Below are positions 1-11,948 of a DNA stretch of 64,000 bases, piece by piece. Under the pieces are notes generated by a model, which had not been told where the DNA came from, did not search any database, and worked only from the letters and a program-made list of their open reading frames with translations. Position 1 is the stretch's first letter, and the number at the start of each line of letters is the position of its first letter. The position numbers were made by a program, and so were the translations under genes. Source of the DNA: Ahaetulla prasina (taxonomy: Eukaryota; Chordata; Lepidosauria; Squamata; Colubridae); contig NC_080541.1 in the NCBI RefSeq assembly GCF_028640845.1, positions 157,426,502 to 157,490,501 of the forward strand, written 5' to 3'.

Positions 1-2745
1 AGAGACCACAGAGTCAGGTAAAGTATTCCAAGCACTGATGATTCTGTTGCAGAAGTCATATTTTCTGCAATCTAGATTAAAGCGGTTTACATTAAGTTTA
101 AATCTATTGGTTGCCCTTGTATTATTGCAATTAAAGCTGAAGTAGTCTTTGACAGGAAGGACATTACAATAGATGATTCTGTGAGTTAAACTTAGGTCTT
201 GTCAAGGCGACGGAGTTCCAAGTTTTCTAAGCCTAGGATTTCAAGTCTGGTGGGATAAGGTATTTTGTTGTTTTCAGAGGAATGGAGAACTCTTCTTGTA
301 AAATATTTCTGGACACGTTCAATTGTATTGATGTCAGAGATGTGGTGAGGGTTCCAAACAGGTGAGCTGTATTCTAGAATTGGTCTAGCAAATGTTTTAT
401 ATGCTCTGGTTAGTAGTGTGGTGTTTTGGAAAAGAAGCTACGCAAAATTAGGTTTACAACTCTTAGAGCTTTTTGCTATGTAGTTGCAGTGGGCTTTGGC
501 ACTTAGATCATTTGACATGAAAACTCCAAGGTCTTTAACGGGATGGGGTCGTCTGTAAGGTAATGTCCATCTAGTATGTACTTAGTTTTAGAGTTCTTTT
601 TCCTATATGTAAGACTGAGCATTTGCTGGTTGAAATTTGAGCTGCCAATTTTAGACCAAGCGGTTAGATGGTCAAGGTCGTTTTGAATGATAGAAGTGTT
701 GTCTGTGGTGTTAAATAGTTTGACATCGTCAGCAAAGAGAACACAATTACTTGAGATATGGTCACAAAGATCATTAATGTATAGAATAAAGAGTGTTGGT
801 CCAAGGACGCTGCCTTGAGGAACGCCACTCTTGACAGGAACAGGATTTGATAAAGCATTGCCAATTTTGACCACTTGTTGTCTGTTAGACAGAAAAGCAG
901 ATATCCATTTGTGGAGGGGTCCTGAGATGCCATAGGATGTTAGTTTAAGGAGAAGTTTATCGTGTACTACTGAGTCAAAAGCTTTGCAGAAGTCTATGTA
1001 GATTGCATCTATTGATTTGCCTTGATCTAGATTTGAAGTCCATATGTTTTTGCAGTGGAGAAGTTGTAAGTTACATGATAACTTTTTCCTGAAACCAAAT
1101 TGTTTGTTGGAGAGTAGGTTGTTAGTTTCTAAGTGTGAGGTAATGGATTGATTGATGATAGATTCCATGACTTTGCAGGTGACGAGCAAAGGGAGATCGG
1201 TCTGTAGTTTTCGACTAAGCTGGGGTCTCCTTTTTTGAAGATGGGGATGACTGTGGCTAGTGACCAAAGTTTGGGAAGAGAACTGGTAGTGAAAGCTTTA
1301 TCAAAGATAATACTTAGGGGTTCAGCTATATTAATGGAAAGTTTTTTTAAGAAATATGCACATAGTCCATCGGGTCCAATAGAAAGCGATGGTTTTAAGT
1401 TGTGAAGAGCTTTACCAACGTTGTCTTCTGTGAAATCTATATGAGTTAAATCATCATAGTCATTGCTGGTTCGTTTGTGGAATGTTGGATATGTGTTATC
1501 GGAGTTGACAAAACTGAGCCAAAGAAAATGTTGAAGAGGTTTGCTTTGACTGTTTCGTCATTGCATTCTTTGTTGTTAGAATCTTTTAGTGGTGGGATGG
1601 ATCTTGAATCTTTAAGTTTACTGTTGACAAAATTATAAAAGGCACGATTGAATTTGTGCGTAGAAGGTTTTCTTCTTGCTTGGTGTGGTAATTTGTGCAT
1701 TCAGTTTTTATTTGGTTGCATATGTTTCTGTAGCGGTTTCTGAAGTTTGTAACATAGCCTTTTTTGTTTCTTTTCCAGAGGGATTTTTTTTTTGATTGAA
1801 GCTTTTTTATTGATATGGGTAGTTTGTTTTTCTTGGACATGGTAGTCATTCGTGGTACATATAATTTAATGACTCTATTGATTTCAAGTAGGAAGATTCT
1901 ATAGAGGTCATCAGCGGTTATGCAGGTTGCAAACAGATTTTGCCAGTTCAGAAGTGAAAGATCGTTGTTTATAAGGTCGTAATTGGCTTTCTTGAAGTTG
2001 TAGTTGGGAGTTCTGTTGTTATGACGATTTAAGTATGGACGATATTGAGACGAAAATCAATCATGCAGTGGTCACTGTTTGAAAAAGGTTCTTTAATTTG
2101 TAGTCCGTAAATTGAGTTTGGATTGTTGCAGAAGATGAGGTCAAGGCAGTTGTTGAGTCTTGTATTGTTAGTTACAAGTTGTTCAAGACCTAGGTTTGTA
2201 ACAGCGTTGTATAGTGTAGTATGGATTGGGTCAGTTGAACATTCATTGGTTGTCCAGTTAATGAGAGGTAGATTTAAGTCACCCAGGAAGATGAGAGGGT
2301 ATGGGCAAGAGGTAGTCCATGTTAGCATTGAGGTTAGCATATTTGCGTGGGTAATGTCATAGTCGGGGGCTCTGTAGCATAGTAAGAATCGAAGAGTAGT
2401 GTCAAGGGATAGGTCACATACTATAGTTTCAGGAAGAGAGAGTTTATGTGCTACTTGGATATTTTTTAGATTCAGTGTCTTTTTGTAAAAGATAGCCACT
2501 CCACCACCTCTTCGGTTTTCCCGATCTGATCGATAGACTTGATATTCTTTGTTTGAGATAATGGAGTCAGGAAGGGATGAATTCAGCCATGTTTCACAAA
2601 CAAAAATGATATCAAATGTGCCACTGTTTAATAAGAGGATAAATTCAGGTAATTTGTTGACTATGCTTCTTGCATTTATCAATTTGCATTTGAGATCTGA
2701 TATGATTGGTGTTGAAGAGGTAAGGGGCGTGCATACCTAGTTTTG
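1..2745 (-). mobile_element. CR1-type LINE, degenerate, 3' end off the window
   Basis: Non-LTR retrotransposon read on the minus strand. Positions 2682-2029 encode an endonuclease/exonuclease-phosphatase-like domain: an early INARS motif, CETWL (the acidic Glu box), a SDRENRRGGGVAIF stretch, GDLNLP and the terminal SDH motif. Positions 1267-503 encode a reverse transcriptase with the motif A block YIDFCKAFDS, the motif B block SGVPQGSVLGP and the catalytic FADD box. The linker (about 1850-1446) is open only in pieces and in other frames, so the ORF is broken by stops and frameshifts and the copy is dead. The domain order EN then RT without LTRs fits the CR1/jockey group. The 3' UTR lies beyond base 1. 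A second copy of the same family sits at 3150-4062. Subfamily not determined. Confidence 0.88.
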
Positions 2746-3150
2746 GGTGTTAGTTATCTCCAAGATGTTGAACATATGCTTGCTAGTTGTTTGAAATAAC
2801 AGGAATCAATGAGTTTTTCCTATTATTTAAAAATGTATTTTTAAACAGGAATTTGTAAACTCCATGGGTGTTATTTAATGATTGCTTGTCTTAACATCAT
2901 CCTTCTCCATGATACTGACATTGCTATGTTGGCTGAACATAGTGGGACTTGCAGTTCACACATCTGGAGGGCAGAAGTTAAGGAGGGCTGCTTTATTTAG
3001 CACAATCAGTTTGGAAGCTTTTCTCTGTATTTTTGTCCATTTGAAGCGGCAAGTGCACGTCAAGTGGTTATTTCAAAAAGTAATTTGACAACTGACTGGA
3101 CCACACTTCAATGCCTCTTAAAATTAAGGAAACTTATGGGAAAAAAACCA
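2746..3150. other. Spacer between two LINE copies, small MITE-like remnant
   Basis: No gene seen. Around 2940-2980 the text 'gggacttgcagttcacacat' resembles the interior of the 'gacttcaactcccagaattc' hAT-like MITEs found elsewhere in this window, suggesting a worn fragment. The open frame at 2882-3088 has no recognisable domain and I treat it as chance. Confidence 0.4.
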
Positions 3151-4062
3151 AAATTTTATTTATTTATTTATTTATTTTGTTGCATACATATTAAATAATA
3201 TATATAAGTATAAGCATGAATTGAATACATAAAATGAATACAATTAAAGGGAACATTAGGACAGGGACGGTAGGCACGCTGGAGCTCTTATGCACGCCCC
3301 TTACAGACCTCTTATGGGGTCAGGTCAACAGTAGACAGTCTTAGGTTAATGTTTTGGGGATTTTGGGATGAGACCAGAGTCTGGTAGTGCATTCCAGGCA
3401 TTAACAACTCTGTTACTGAAGTCATATTTTCTGTAATCAAGATTGGAGCGGTTCACTTTAAGTTTGAATCTATTGTGTGCTCATGTATTGTTGTGGTTGA
3501 TGCTGAAGTAGTCATTGACAGGAAGGACATTGTAGCAGATGATTTTATGAGCTATGTTAAGGTCATACCGAAGGCGGCGTAGTTCTAAATTTTCTAAACC
3601 CAGAATTTCAAGTCTGGTGGCATAAGGTATTTTGTTGCGAGCAGAGGAGTGGAGGACTCTTCTTGTAAAATATTTCTGGACATGCTCAATTGTATTAATG
3701 TCTGATATGCAGTGTGGGTTCCAGACAGATAAGCAGTATTAGAAAATTGGTCTAGCAAATGTTTTGTATGTTCTAGTTAGTAGTGTAATCTTACTGAAGA
3801 AGAAGCTATGCAAGATTAGATTTACAACTCTTAATGCCTTTTTGGCGATGTTGTTACAGTGGGCTTTGGCACTTAGATCATTTGATATGAGTACTCCAAG
3901 GTCCTTGACAGAGTGAGGGTCATCAACAAGGTCATGTCCACTTAGCTTGTATTTTGTGTTCTGATTCTTTTTGCCAATGTGTAAGACAGAGCATTTGTTG
4001 GTTGAGATTTGGAGTTGCCAATTTTTCGACCATTCTGACACAAATTCTTCAATCCTAGGTGA
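3150..4062 (-). mobile_element. CR1-type LINE, 5'-truncated copy with 3' UTR
   Basis: Same family as the copy at 1-2745: the two align along 'gaagtcatattttctg' and the following bases. Positions 4041-3739 still encode the C-terminal reverse transcriptase region (VKDLGVLISNDL, then RTYKTFARPI). The 3' UTR contains the conserved 'gcacgcccctta' block near 3290-3302 and ends in a (AAATA)n-type tail that appears on the plus strand as tttatttattta at about 3156-3178. The 5' part, including the endonuclease, is absent, as is usual for LINE insertions cut short during reverse transcription. Confidence 0.85.
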
Positions 4063-4070
4063 AAATCTTC

Positions 4071-4173
4071 AATCTACTAGGTGGCTGTAAAAATTGGTCC
4101 AATAATTGGTCTTGTTAGAACAGTTTGGACCAATTATTACAGCAAGATCAATTACTACAGCTACTTAGTAGAT
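4071..4173. repeat. Imperfect 100-bp foldback
   Basis: An inverted repeat: the left arm starts 'aatctactaggtggctgtaa' at 4071 and the right arm ends 'ttactacagctacttagtag' plus att at 4173, with inner arms 'ttggtccaataatt' and 'ttggaccaattatt'. It could be a small MITE or a hairpin formed by duplication. No clear target-site duplication was found. Confidence 0.5.
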
Positions 4174-4404
4174 TATATAACAATCAATGAATTATAGTTC
4201 AGTATATTTGAGGGGCACCAGATTGTTCAGCAACTTTTTGGGAACACTGATATTATCAATATTAAACTGAATGGGCATTCCGTTTAAACTGGGACCTTTA
4301 TTTATGTGTGCAGCTAGGCTGAAATGGACTCTTGGCGAAGAAAGCAAAATGAGATCATCATACTGTGCAGTCTAAACCACAGACTGGTGAACAAATATAC
4401 AGAA

Positions 4405-4690
4405 TGCAATCATAAACTCCTACGCTCTGGAATGAACTTCCCCCTGGTTTACGTCAAGTGCCTGATCTTCGGACCTTTCGGCGTGAGCTGAAAACGCACC
4501 TATTTATTCAAGCGGGACTGGATTGAAATTTTATTGGGGTATTTATGTCTTAAGATTTTAAACTATTTTAAAATTTCGGCCACATTATAATGTTTCTTTT
4601 TAACTTCTTTTTAATGTTTATATATTGAATTTTTACTTGGCTGTACACCGCCCTGAGTCCTTCGGGAGAAGGGCGGTATAAAAATCAAAA

Positions 4691-4725
<35 letters not shown>

Positions 4726-4735
4726 ACAAACAAAC
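4405..4735 (+). mobile_element. CR1 LINE 3' end with (AATA)n tail
   Basis: The reading frame ends with a WNELP..LR..PDLRTFRRELKTHLF-like peptide typical of the last residues of CR1 reverse transcriptases. A short 3' UTR follows, containing the palindromic 'gccctgagtccttcgggaga' block, then an (AATA)n tail at about 4690-4725. The same 3' end recurs at 24833-25132 (plus) and 55018-56118 (minus), and a stub at 9706-9775 (minus). Heavily 5'-truncated. Confidence 0.8.
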
Positions 4736-4739
4736 AATA

Positions 4740-6256
4740 CAAAGCTCAGCAATAAACGAAACTCAATTGGTTTTTTAAAAAAAATGTAAATGCAAACTTG
4801 AGACTCAGCGTGCACCGAGTACAATAATTGTAAATAAAATATCATGTCAGTAAGTCAAGCCAAATCTTGATAAATTAGAAACAGCAACTTTGAGAGGTTG
4901 CCTTCTATGCAGCCAAGGCAATGGTGTACCATTCTCCTTCCTTTTCTTCTGCTTATCTGGTTTGCTAGTCAGAGCATCCATACTGCTTATGAATGTTGTG
5001 TGGTCTCGGATACAGCACAACTTTGTACAAACCATATGGGTCAGTAATCAGGGTCCAGTAACATTATCCTTGTTGTTTGCAAGTAGGGAGTGTAGGGTTA
5101 CTCAAAAGTTTTTCTGCTATATCTTTTAATCTGCAAACATAGTAGTAACTATCCTCACTACTTCAAACGAGTGTCCTGTTTTCTGGCATGCCCATTCTCA
5201 GTTGAGAGCACCAACCAGCTTATTCTTATTTTTTGGTATGTTGCCTTGCGTTGTTTTCTACAGTTTTAAGTTTAAAGAATTATTTAACTGCAGTTGCCAT
5301 TGTAATAGGTATGTTGTTTTTTTTAAAAAATCAGACTTCCAGGGCAAACTTCAATAATATTTGATGACTGAGTATGGTTTTCAATCCAAAGACATTCTAC
5401 CATTTCCTTTATTTATGATTTGAAAGCAGTATCAAATGATCTGAATGAGAGCAATTTTCATGGAAGTGTATCCAATGTCATGACTATATTTATAAGTCCT
5501 GTATGTGTAAGTTCTCCAGATGTATAAATACAAGATAGTGACATCAGTTGCTGATATCATGGTTAATGGCTATAGAGTATTACATTCAAAAACTATTTTA
5601 TTCAAGCAGGAAAGGCTATGCCCACTGATGTACAGTATATGTTCTCTGCAGATGTTGCTATTTGATCCTCGCAAAGGATGCCTTCTTCACCCATGACACC
5701 CATGAATTTTGACATTTCTGAAATACATTCCCAGGACTGGCCATTGCCAAAGCACAATCCTGCACTATATTGTACAGTATTGATCTCTGGCATCTTGTAA
5801 TTTATTGAAAAGCTCTGTTTGGTTAGGTCAGTTGGCGGTCATGTAACAATTTTGAATAGGATTGTAATATAAAAGTTTAGAACCTGTTTTTGTGTTTTGC
5901 ATTTCTCTTTTGCAGTACTCAAAAGAGTTTGATCAAAAATACAAACTGGAATTACTCCATTTACATTTCAGAGATCTTGATGTATTAACCAAATTTTCTT
6001 TCCCATGAGAATGAAAATCTTTGTTAGTATCTCTGATGTAAAAATGAAATGCTACAAGAGCTTCAGAGGAATGCTGACTATCTTATTAATAATACTGCCT
6101 TCAGCATAATTTTCTACTAAGGTATCATATTGTAGAGGAGCACAGAGATAACCTTGAATGAACAGTTTGGGAAAAACTAAATAGAACTCAGTTCTGTGAA
6201 AGCAGCTATGAGGGGGAAGAAAACAAAGAACCTGCCATGATGCTCTTTGTTACAAA
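4740..6256. other. No recognised feature
   Basis: AT-rich single-copy-looking DNA within what I infer to be MSH4 intron 2. I checked for a further MSH4 exon on the minus strand and saw none. Open frames here are short and lack domains. Confidence 0.4.
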
Positions 6257-6302
6257 CAGGGGTCTAAAAGGAATAGAATAGAATAGAACAGAACAGAACA
6301 GA
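6257..6302. repeat. (AATAG)n/(AACAG)n pentanucleotide microsatellite
   Basis: Runs of 'aatagaatag' grading into 'aacagaacag'. The same arrays terminate the L2/L3-like LINE copies in this window, so this is probably the stub of such a tail. Confidence 0.7.
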
Positions 6303-6671
6303 ACTTTGTCACTTTAAACGTCCACTAATCAGCAGACATTAAAATAAAATTCCATTGTATTCAGCTCTCAAAAAGATAACCATTATGCATATACCCACTT
6401 ATACACACGTATACACACGAGAAACATCACAGTCTAGTTAGAATATATACATATACATGGCAGGGGAAAGAAAGAATCCTGTGAATTTACAAAATGGATG
6501 GCATAATGAACAAAGCTGTTACAGAATCTAGAAGTCCTGCTATAGATATTTTGAAACCTCCTCCCAGAGGGAAGCAAGAGAAACATATCATGAAGTGGGG
6601 TGGGGGTGGGTGGGTCTCTAACAATGCTTCAAGCTCTAAGCACATATCACTTATAAGCATAAAAATAATGG

Positions 6672-7335
6672 GAAGATAATAGAATAGAATAGAATAGAAC
6701 AGAACAGAACAGAACAGAATTTTTATTGGCCAAGTGTGATTGGACACACAAGGAATTTGTCTTGGTGCATATGCTCTCAGTATACATAAAAGAAAAGATT
6801 TGTTCATCAAGAATCATAAGGTACAACATTTAATGATAGTCATAGTGTACAAATAAGCAATCAGGAAACAATATCAATATAAATCGTAAGAATACAAGAA
6901 CAAAGTTACAGTCATACAGTCATAAGTGGAAGGAGCTTCCTATAATCTTCTCAGTTGTCCTTACCGCTTTCTGTATGGACCTTCTATCTGAGGCACTGCT
7001 GCCACCAAAGCAAACAGTGATGCAATTTGTTAAAACGCTCTCAATTGTGCCTTTGTAAAAAGTGGCCAGGACCAAAGGAGAGAGATGTGGTCTCTTCATC
7101 TGCCGCAGGAAATGCAAATATTGGTTTGCACACTACACTAAAGAGAACGTGTATAGAGACCAAGTCAAATTATCCGTTATCTGCACCCCCAGATACTTAA
7201 TGCTATCGACCACCTCCACAGGTGCAGCCTTGACACAAAGTGGAGTATGACTATACTGGCTCTTTCTAAAACCAACAATTATCTCCTTTGTTTTATTAAC
7301 ATTCAAAACCACCTTATTTTTATTGATGGGCATTC
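6672..7335 (-). mobile_element. L2/L3-like LINE, 3' part, with AATAG tail
   Basis: Minus-strand 3' end of a non-LTR element. Near 7333-7133 a degenerate reverse transcriptase C-terminal peptide is readable (KTKEIIVGFRK..., then SIKYLGVQITDNL), followed at 7117-6920 by LATFYKGTIESVLTNCI and AVRTTEKIIG. The 3' UTR has the conserved 'ttggccaagtgtgattggac' block and ends in AATAG/AACAG units at 6681-6718. Related copies: 15245-15843, 25262-25411, 54731-56345 and 62700-63475. Frames are disrupted; inactive. Confidence 0.82.
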
Positions 7336-7866
7336 AACATCCTTTTATTATACCTTACAATAAAGTAGTATTCCTATAATCCTTGGGATGCCTGTTTCCT
7401 GATCTGATTACCACAAAGGGTTAACACCAGGACTTGGATGGATAACTTCTAGTGAGCCCCCACAATTGATTCATCCCCTTTCTCTATGAATGACAGATAG
7501 TTGCTTCACAACAGCAATTCACATGCTTCCCTTTCTATAATAGAAGAAATATTGCAACCATGCCATGACAATAGAATTACTATACATGGGAGAATTAAAA
7601 TCTTGATTTAGGTTTCTCAAGAGACTTTGAGTGGCTGAGAGCGAGAACAAATGTCGAGGGCTATGTTTCATCCTGCGGTGCTTGACACTGAGCAAAACAC
7701 AGCAAAGTGACTGTGTTTTTTTCCTGGCAAGGACTTTTCATTGGCTGAGGAGACAACACAATTTTTTCTAAACCACTATTAGACATTCAAATTAATGTCA
7801 TCTTTGGATCTTCTAACTTACGAAATGTAGTCAGAAAGAATGAATAAATGATTCGACCAATACTTA

Positions 7867-8110
7867 AGGAGCCACAGTGGCGCAGAGGTTAGAGTGCAGT
7901 ACTACAGGCTACTTCTGCTGATCACCAGCTGCCAGCAGTTTGGCAGAGCGAATCTCACTAGGCTCAAGGTTGACTCAGCCTTCCATGCTTCTGAGGTTGG
8001 TAAAATGGGGACCCAGATTGTTGGGGGCAATATGCTGACTCCATAAGAATGTTTGGAGAGGGCTGTAAAGCACTATGAAGAGGTATATAAGTCTAAGTGC
8101 TGTTGCTGAT
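7867..8110 (+). mobile_element. tRNA-derived SINE (family A)
   Basis: The head 'gccacagtggcgcagaggtt' looks like a tRNA-type A box region. The shared body is 'ggctcaaggttgactcagcc', then 'gttggtaaaatggggaccca', 'gttgggggcaatatgctgac' and a tail 'gtatataagtctaagtgct'. Other copies: 34380-34613, 43523-44150, 50648-50935 (plus) and 58168-58412 (minus). The recurrence of head, body and tail is strong evidence for one SINE family. Confidence 0.82.
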
Positions 8111-8309
8111 GGTATGTCTCTTAAAATAGGACAACTGAGCTTAACTGTTGCCTCTTGCAGAATTTACCTGCAACAAGTTAGTACCAAAGGTGCTTTTGGA
8201 CTTTCTTGTTTTTCTTTGAAGACATTTCGCTTCTCATCCAAGAAGCTTCTTCAGCTCTGACTGGATGGTGGGGAATGGAAAGATTTAACATCACACCACA
8301 TCACAACCA

Positions 8310-8690
8310 GAGGTGAAATGCTCCCAGTTCAGCCGGATCACCTGATCTGGTAGCGATGGCGGCAGGTGGTTTGGAGAACCAGCAGCAAAAATCCCTGCCC
8401 CCCTCCCCCACCTATGCCCAGCTGAGCCGCGCAATCATCAGAGGTGTTTTTTTTACTTTTAAAAGCATTTTTTTTCGGCTGAAAAAAAAGCTTTTAAAAG
8501 TAAAAAAAAAAGCCTCTAATGATCGCACGGCTCAGCTGGGATCGTCACTCAGAACCTTTTAAAAGCATTTTTTCTTCAACCTCTTTGGCTGAAGAGGTTG
8601 TTAAAAATGCTTCTAAAAGGTTCTGATGATCAGGCAACTCAGCTGGGATTTTCAGAACCTTTTAAAAGCATTTTTTTTACCTATCTGGCC
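8310..8690. repeat. Multi-arm foldback sequence
   Basis: 8416-8541 is a near-perfect long palindrome: 'cccagctgagccgcgcaatc' on the left returns as the inverse of 'gatcgcacggctcagctggg' on the right, with poly-T/poly-A and 'cttttaaaag' steps between. A second hairpin follows at about 8549-8626 ('agaaccttttaaaagcattt' against 'aaatgcttctaaaaggttct', closed by 'aacctctttggctgaagaggtt'), and half of a third begins at 8650. The flank at 8310-8345 matches the hAT-like 'gaggtgaaatgctcccagtt' ends seen near 60360, so the hairpins may be the interior of a MITE. Confidence 0.72.
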
Positions 8691-8699
8691 TACTGATAT

Positions 8700-11369
8700 G
8701 TACAATAACAAATGCCATAATTTGATTCTGTATGAAAAATTATTGTAAATACAATTTATTTTTAGCTATTTATAAAACTTATGGGCTACCCATCTTATTT
8801 CAAGGTAACTCTGGGCAACTTTAAAGCATACATCATATGCTATAAAAATTATTAGTTTTTATAATATAGCATCAGTTACTGAATAGCGGAAATATGCAGT
8901 TTTTGTTGCTTTGCTAGATTACTACTTTAAAGACTAGATTACAATCCATTCATATTTGCAGCTCATCACAGGCTTGTCCTTAAAATTTTGACTTGTTCAG
9001 TCCATTTCTTTTAATGATGCTTAAAATATTGTGCATTAAACCTACTCTACCATTGACTGATCTTCTAATCTGAAAAAGCCCTGAAAGAATTCTTGTATTT
9101 TTGTGCTCAATATAAATCTATAGCAAATCACTTGGCTAAGCTGAAGTTTCTTATCAATAGCTTTGATTAGATCTGTAATTTGATCCTTGACAGAGTAAGA
9201 ACAAATGTGAACTAGGTCATTGGTAGGTTGGGACTTAGGCATTTAATACATTGTTCTATGCTCCATATATTTAACAATCTGTCCAGCATAAGATCAGATT
9301 TTTCAACGTTGATATTAGAGAGAAAATGTCAATACTATCCATCACCTAAACACATACAATAGTCTCTGCAACTTCTACAGGTCAGGTTAGAGGGAGTCGA
9401 GGTCAATGTTATATTGATAATTCTATCAAGCCCTTGATCCAAAAGCTTGGCTTGCTTTGTAAAGCCATTTCTAGTTTCCATGTCGATGGGGTTTGTGAGA
9501 ACCATTGCTCAAGAATCTTGCAGCATTGGTAGTGGCTATTGAAGTCTTAATGAATCATAATTTCATTTTTTAAGCAAGGCCAATTACAAGTATTGATCTC
9601 AAACAATTCTGGTGAAGGAAGCGAGTATATCTGAAATTGATTTAAGGTTGAAGAATAAAAAAACTATTCTCATTGGATTTGCACATCAGGTTTACAGATT
9701 ATTATTATTTTTTTTGTTTACATTTATACCCCGCCCTTCTCCGAAGACTCAGGGCGGCTTACAATCTCAGATGGCTGTATAATAAGTTTCTAAAGTGTTT
9801 GTATTATTATAGACCTTTGGAAATGTTTTTTTTTTAAATAATGAAAAGCTACCAGCACTCAAGCATTCATTAAAGTGAGTTCTGTATGCAGGCAATGCCT
9901 AAGAGGCCATAGCAGAAAGAGAAATGTTGCCAGATGTTGTTTTGGTCTCTTCACACTGCTTGGGCACACACTTTATAATAGGCTGTGCACTCAGAGGTTT
10001 CTTGTGACTCAAGGGGTCCCTTGCTTTGTAAGAAAATCTTAAGATGTCAAGATGGTACCTTATGCTTTATTTTGTTTATGACCATTATAAGTACCTATTA
10101 GCTTTCTTCTTAGATTTTCTACGCTCTCCTCAGTCTTTGAAATACCAAAGTAATCTTGGGGAGTTTTGCTGTTTTTATTTCCTGTTGTTTTCTCAACTTT
10201 TGCTTCTAAACCCCACTGCATAAATGCTAGTTGGACAATGCTAATTGGCAATGTCATGTTAAATTTAGCCTATTTCTTCCATTTTGCCATTTTACATTCA
10301 TTAAGCTATTTTCATTAAATAAATGAACCTCAGAACCTTGAAGGTGTTTAATATATTAGCCATAGTTAGAATTAATGGCCTAGCTAATTATGTCTTATTC
10401 TGTAAGCCATAGGGCAGTAATGGCTTAATGTGATGTAGAAAATCAGCCATTATTTTAACTGATATTTTTGATATTTCTCTAACATAAAACTAACAAACAT
10501 ATCTGTATAAAGTGTCAGGGAGGAGTGGTGTGTGTGTGTATGTGCGTGTGTTCTTTAGTTGAAAAAAGCCACTTGTGGCCTACAGAAACATTTTTATTCC
10601 CATGCCAATAGAGACTGCACACAGAGGCTCTGGATCTGGCTACCTTGCTGGACTTATGCAACAACAACCTATTCCTTTCTTCTGCTACCATAATTGTCTC
10701 TCAAAGAAGCCATGTTCATCTCTAGGACATGTCTGTTCAATTAATTCGCCTGCAAATGATATGTTGCCTCCCCCAGCCCCCAAAACCTGAAGCTAATTTA
10801 AGAGGCTTGTACCCCATGAATTTATCCAATTCCCTTTTAAAGCCATCAAAGTCAGTAGCTATCACCACTTTTTTTAATTTTCACAAATGCACAAGGTGAA
10901 GAAGTATTTTTAATTAACTGTTTGAAATCTCATTCCATTCAGCATACTTTGGAAAAAGACACCTCCAAATAATGCATTATTTTATAAAACTGCCTCCATA
11001 AGTCACTTTTTTTTAACCAAACATTCTAGCTTTTTCTCACAGGAGAGTTCAAGCCCCATGGCAAATTTGACAGCTATCTCCTACCTACACTTTTCCCATC
11101 TTTATAATACTGCTTTGCAGATGTGGCAAACAGACATAGCATTCCAGATACAGTTCTAAAATAAATGTGTATGTCATTACAGTATTGTTTGCTTTTATTT
11201 TCAACTCCCTTCCTATGATCCATACCATTGGAACTTTAATTGAACTTTAAAACCATGGAGCTATCCACTATGAATCCAAGATCTCTTTTCTGTTTAGCCA
11301 TAGTTAGCTCAGACCTAAACCAGCATATATGCAAAATTACTTTTTTTCTCTTAATGTGCATATTTTGAA
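8700..11369. other. Intronic DNA without recognised gene; one CR1 stub
   Basis: AT-rich. The only identifiable piece is a minus-strand CR1 3' stub at 9706-9775 ('ccgcccttctccgaagactc' followed by 'agggcggctt'). Minus-strand open frames at 9042-9242 and 10060-10257 show no family I recognise and do not match MSH4. Confidence 0.4.
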
Positions 11370-11746
11370 CAGGTAGACCTCAACTTATGAACACAATTGG
11401 GCCCAAAATTTCTGTTCCTAAGCAAGACAGTTGTTAAGTGAGTTTTGCCCAATTTTAAGACTTTTCTTGCCACAGTTGTTAAGTTAATCACTGCAGTTGT
11501 TAAGTAAATCTGGCTTCCCCATTGACTGCGCTTGTCAGAAGGTCACAATATGTGATTACATGATCCCCCAAATACTGCAACTGTCATAAATATATGCCAG
11601 TTGCCAAGCATTTGAATTTTGATCACATGACCATGGAAATGCTGCAGCGGTCATAAGTGTAAAAAACATTCATAAGTAGCTTTTGTCAGTGCTGTTGAAA
11701 CTTCGAATTGTCACTGAATGAACAGTTGTAAGTTGAGGATCTTGTG
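11370..11746. mobile_element. TA-flanked MITE (family B), full-length but diverged
   Basis: Begins 'caggtagacctcaacttatg' and ends 'gtaagttgaggatcttgtg', an inverted terminal pair. The interior carries the family blocks 'gttaagtgagttttgcccaa', 'ctggcttccccattgact' and 'gccaagcatttgaattttga'. About ten copies of this roughly 380-bp element occur in the window. The best-preserved copies (42341-42677, 33841-34250) are flanked by TA, which points to Tc1/mariner-type or PIF-type mobilisation. Confidence 0.75.
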
Positions 11747-11948
11747 TATTTAAACTGCTCTATATTAGCAATTTGGTTGACCATTTACCCAGTTTAAAAA
11801 CATTCTTCTAGAGATCTTTACAATCACTTTGCAACATACAAGTCAGTTAACTGAAATTAATTTAAATCTGGATTCAATAGAAGTCCAAGTAGTTTTCTAT
11901 TTAGTATGAATATTTCTTTTGAAATGAAGTTCTTTTGAACTTCTTTAC

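Noticed and set aside
5602..5793. Minus-strand frame MPEINTVQYSAGL..., tested as a possible MSH4 exon
   Set aside because: No similarity to any MSH4 segment and no matching splice phases.
9042..10257. Two minus-strand frames of about 65 codons in MSH4 intron 2
   Set aside because: No match to MSH4 or another family; likely chance in AT-rich DNA.
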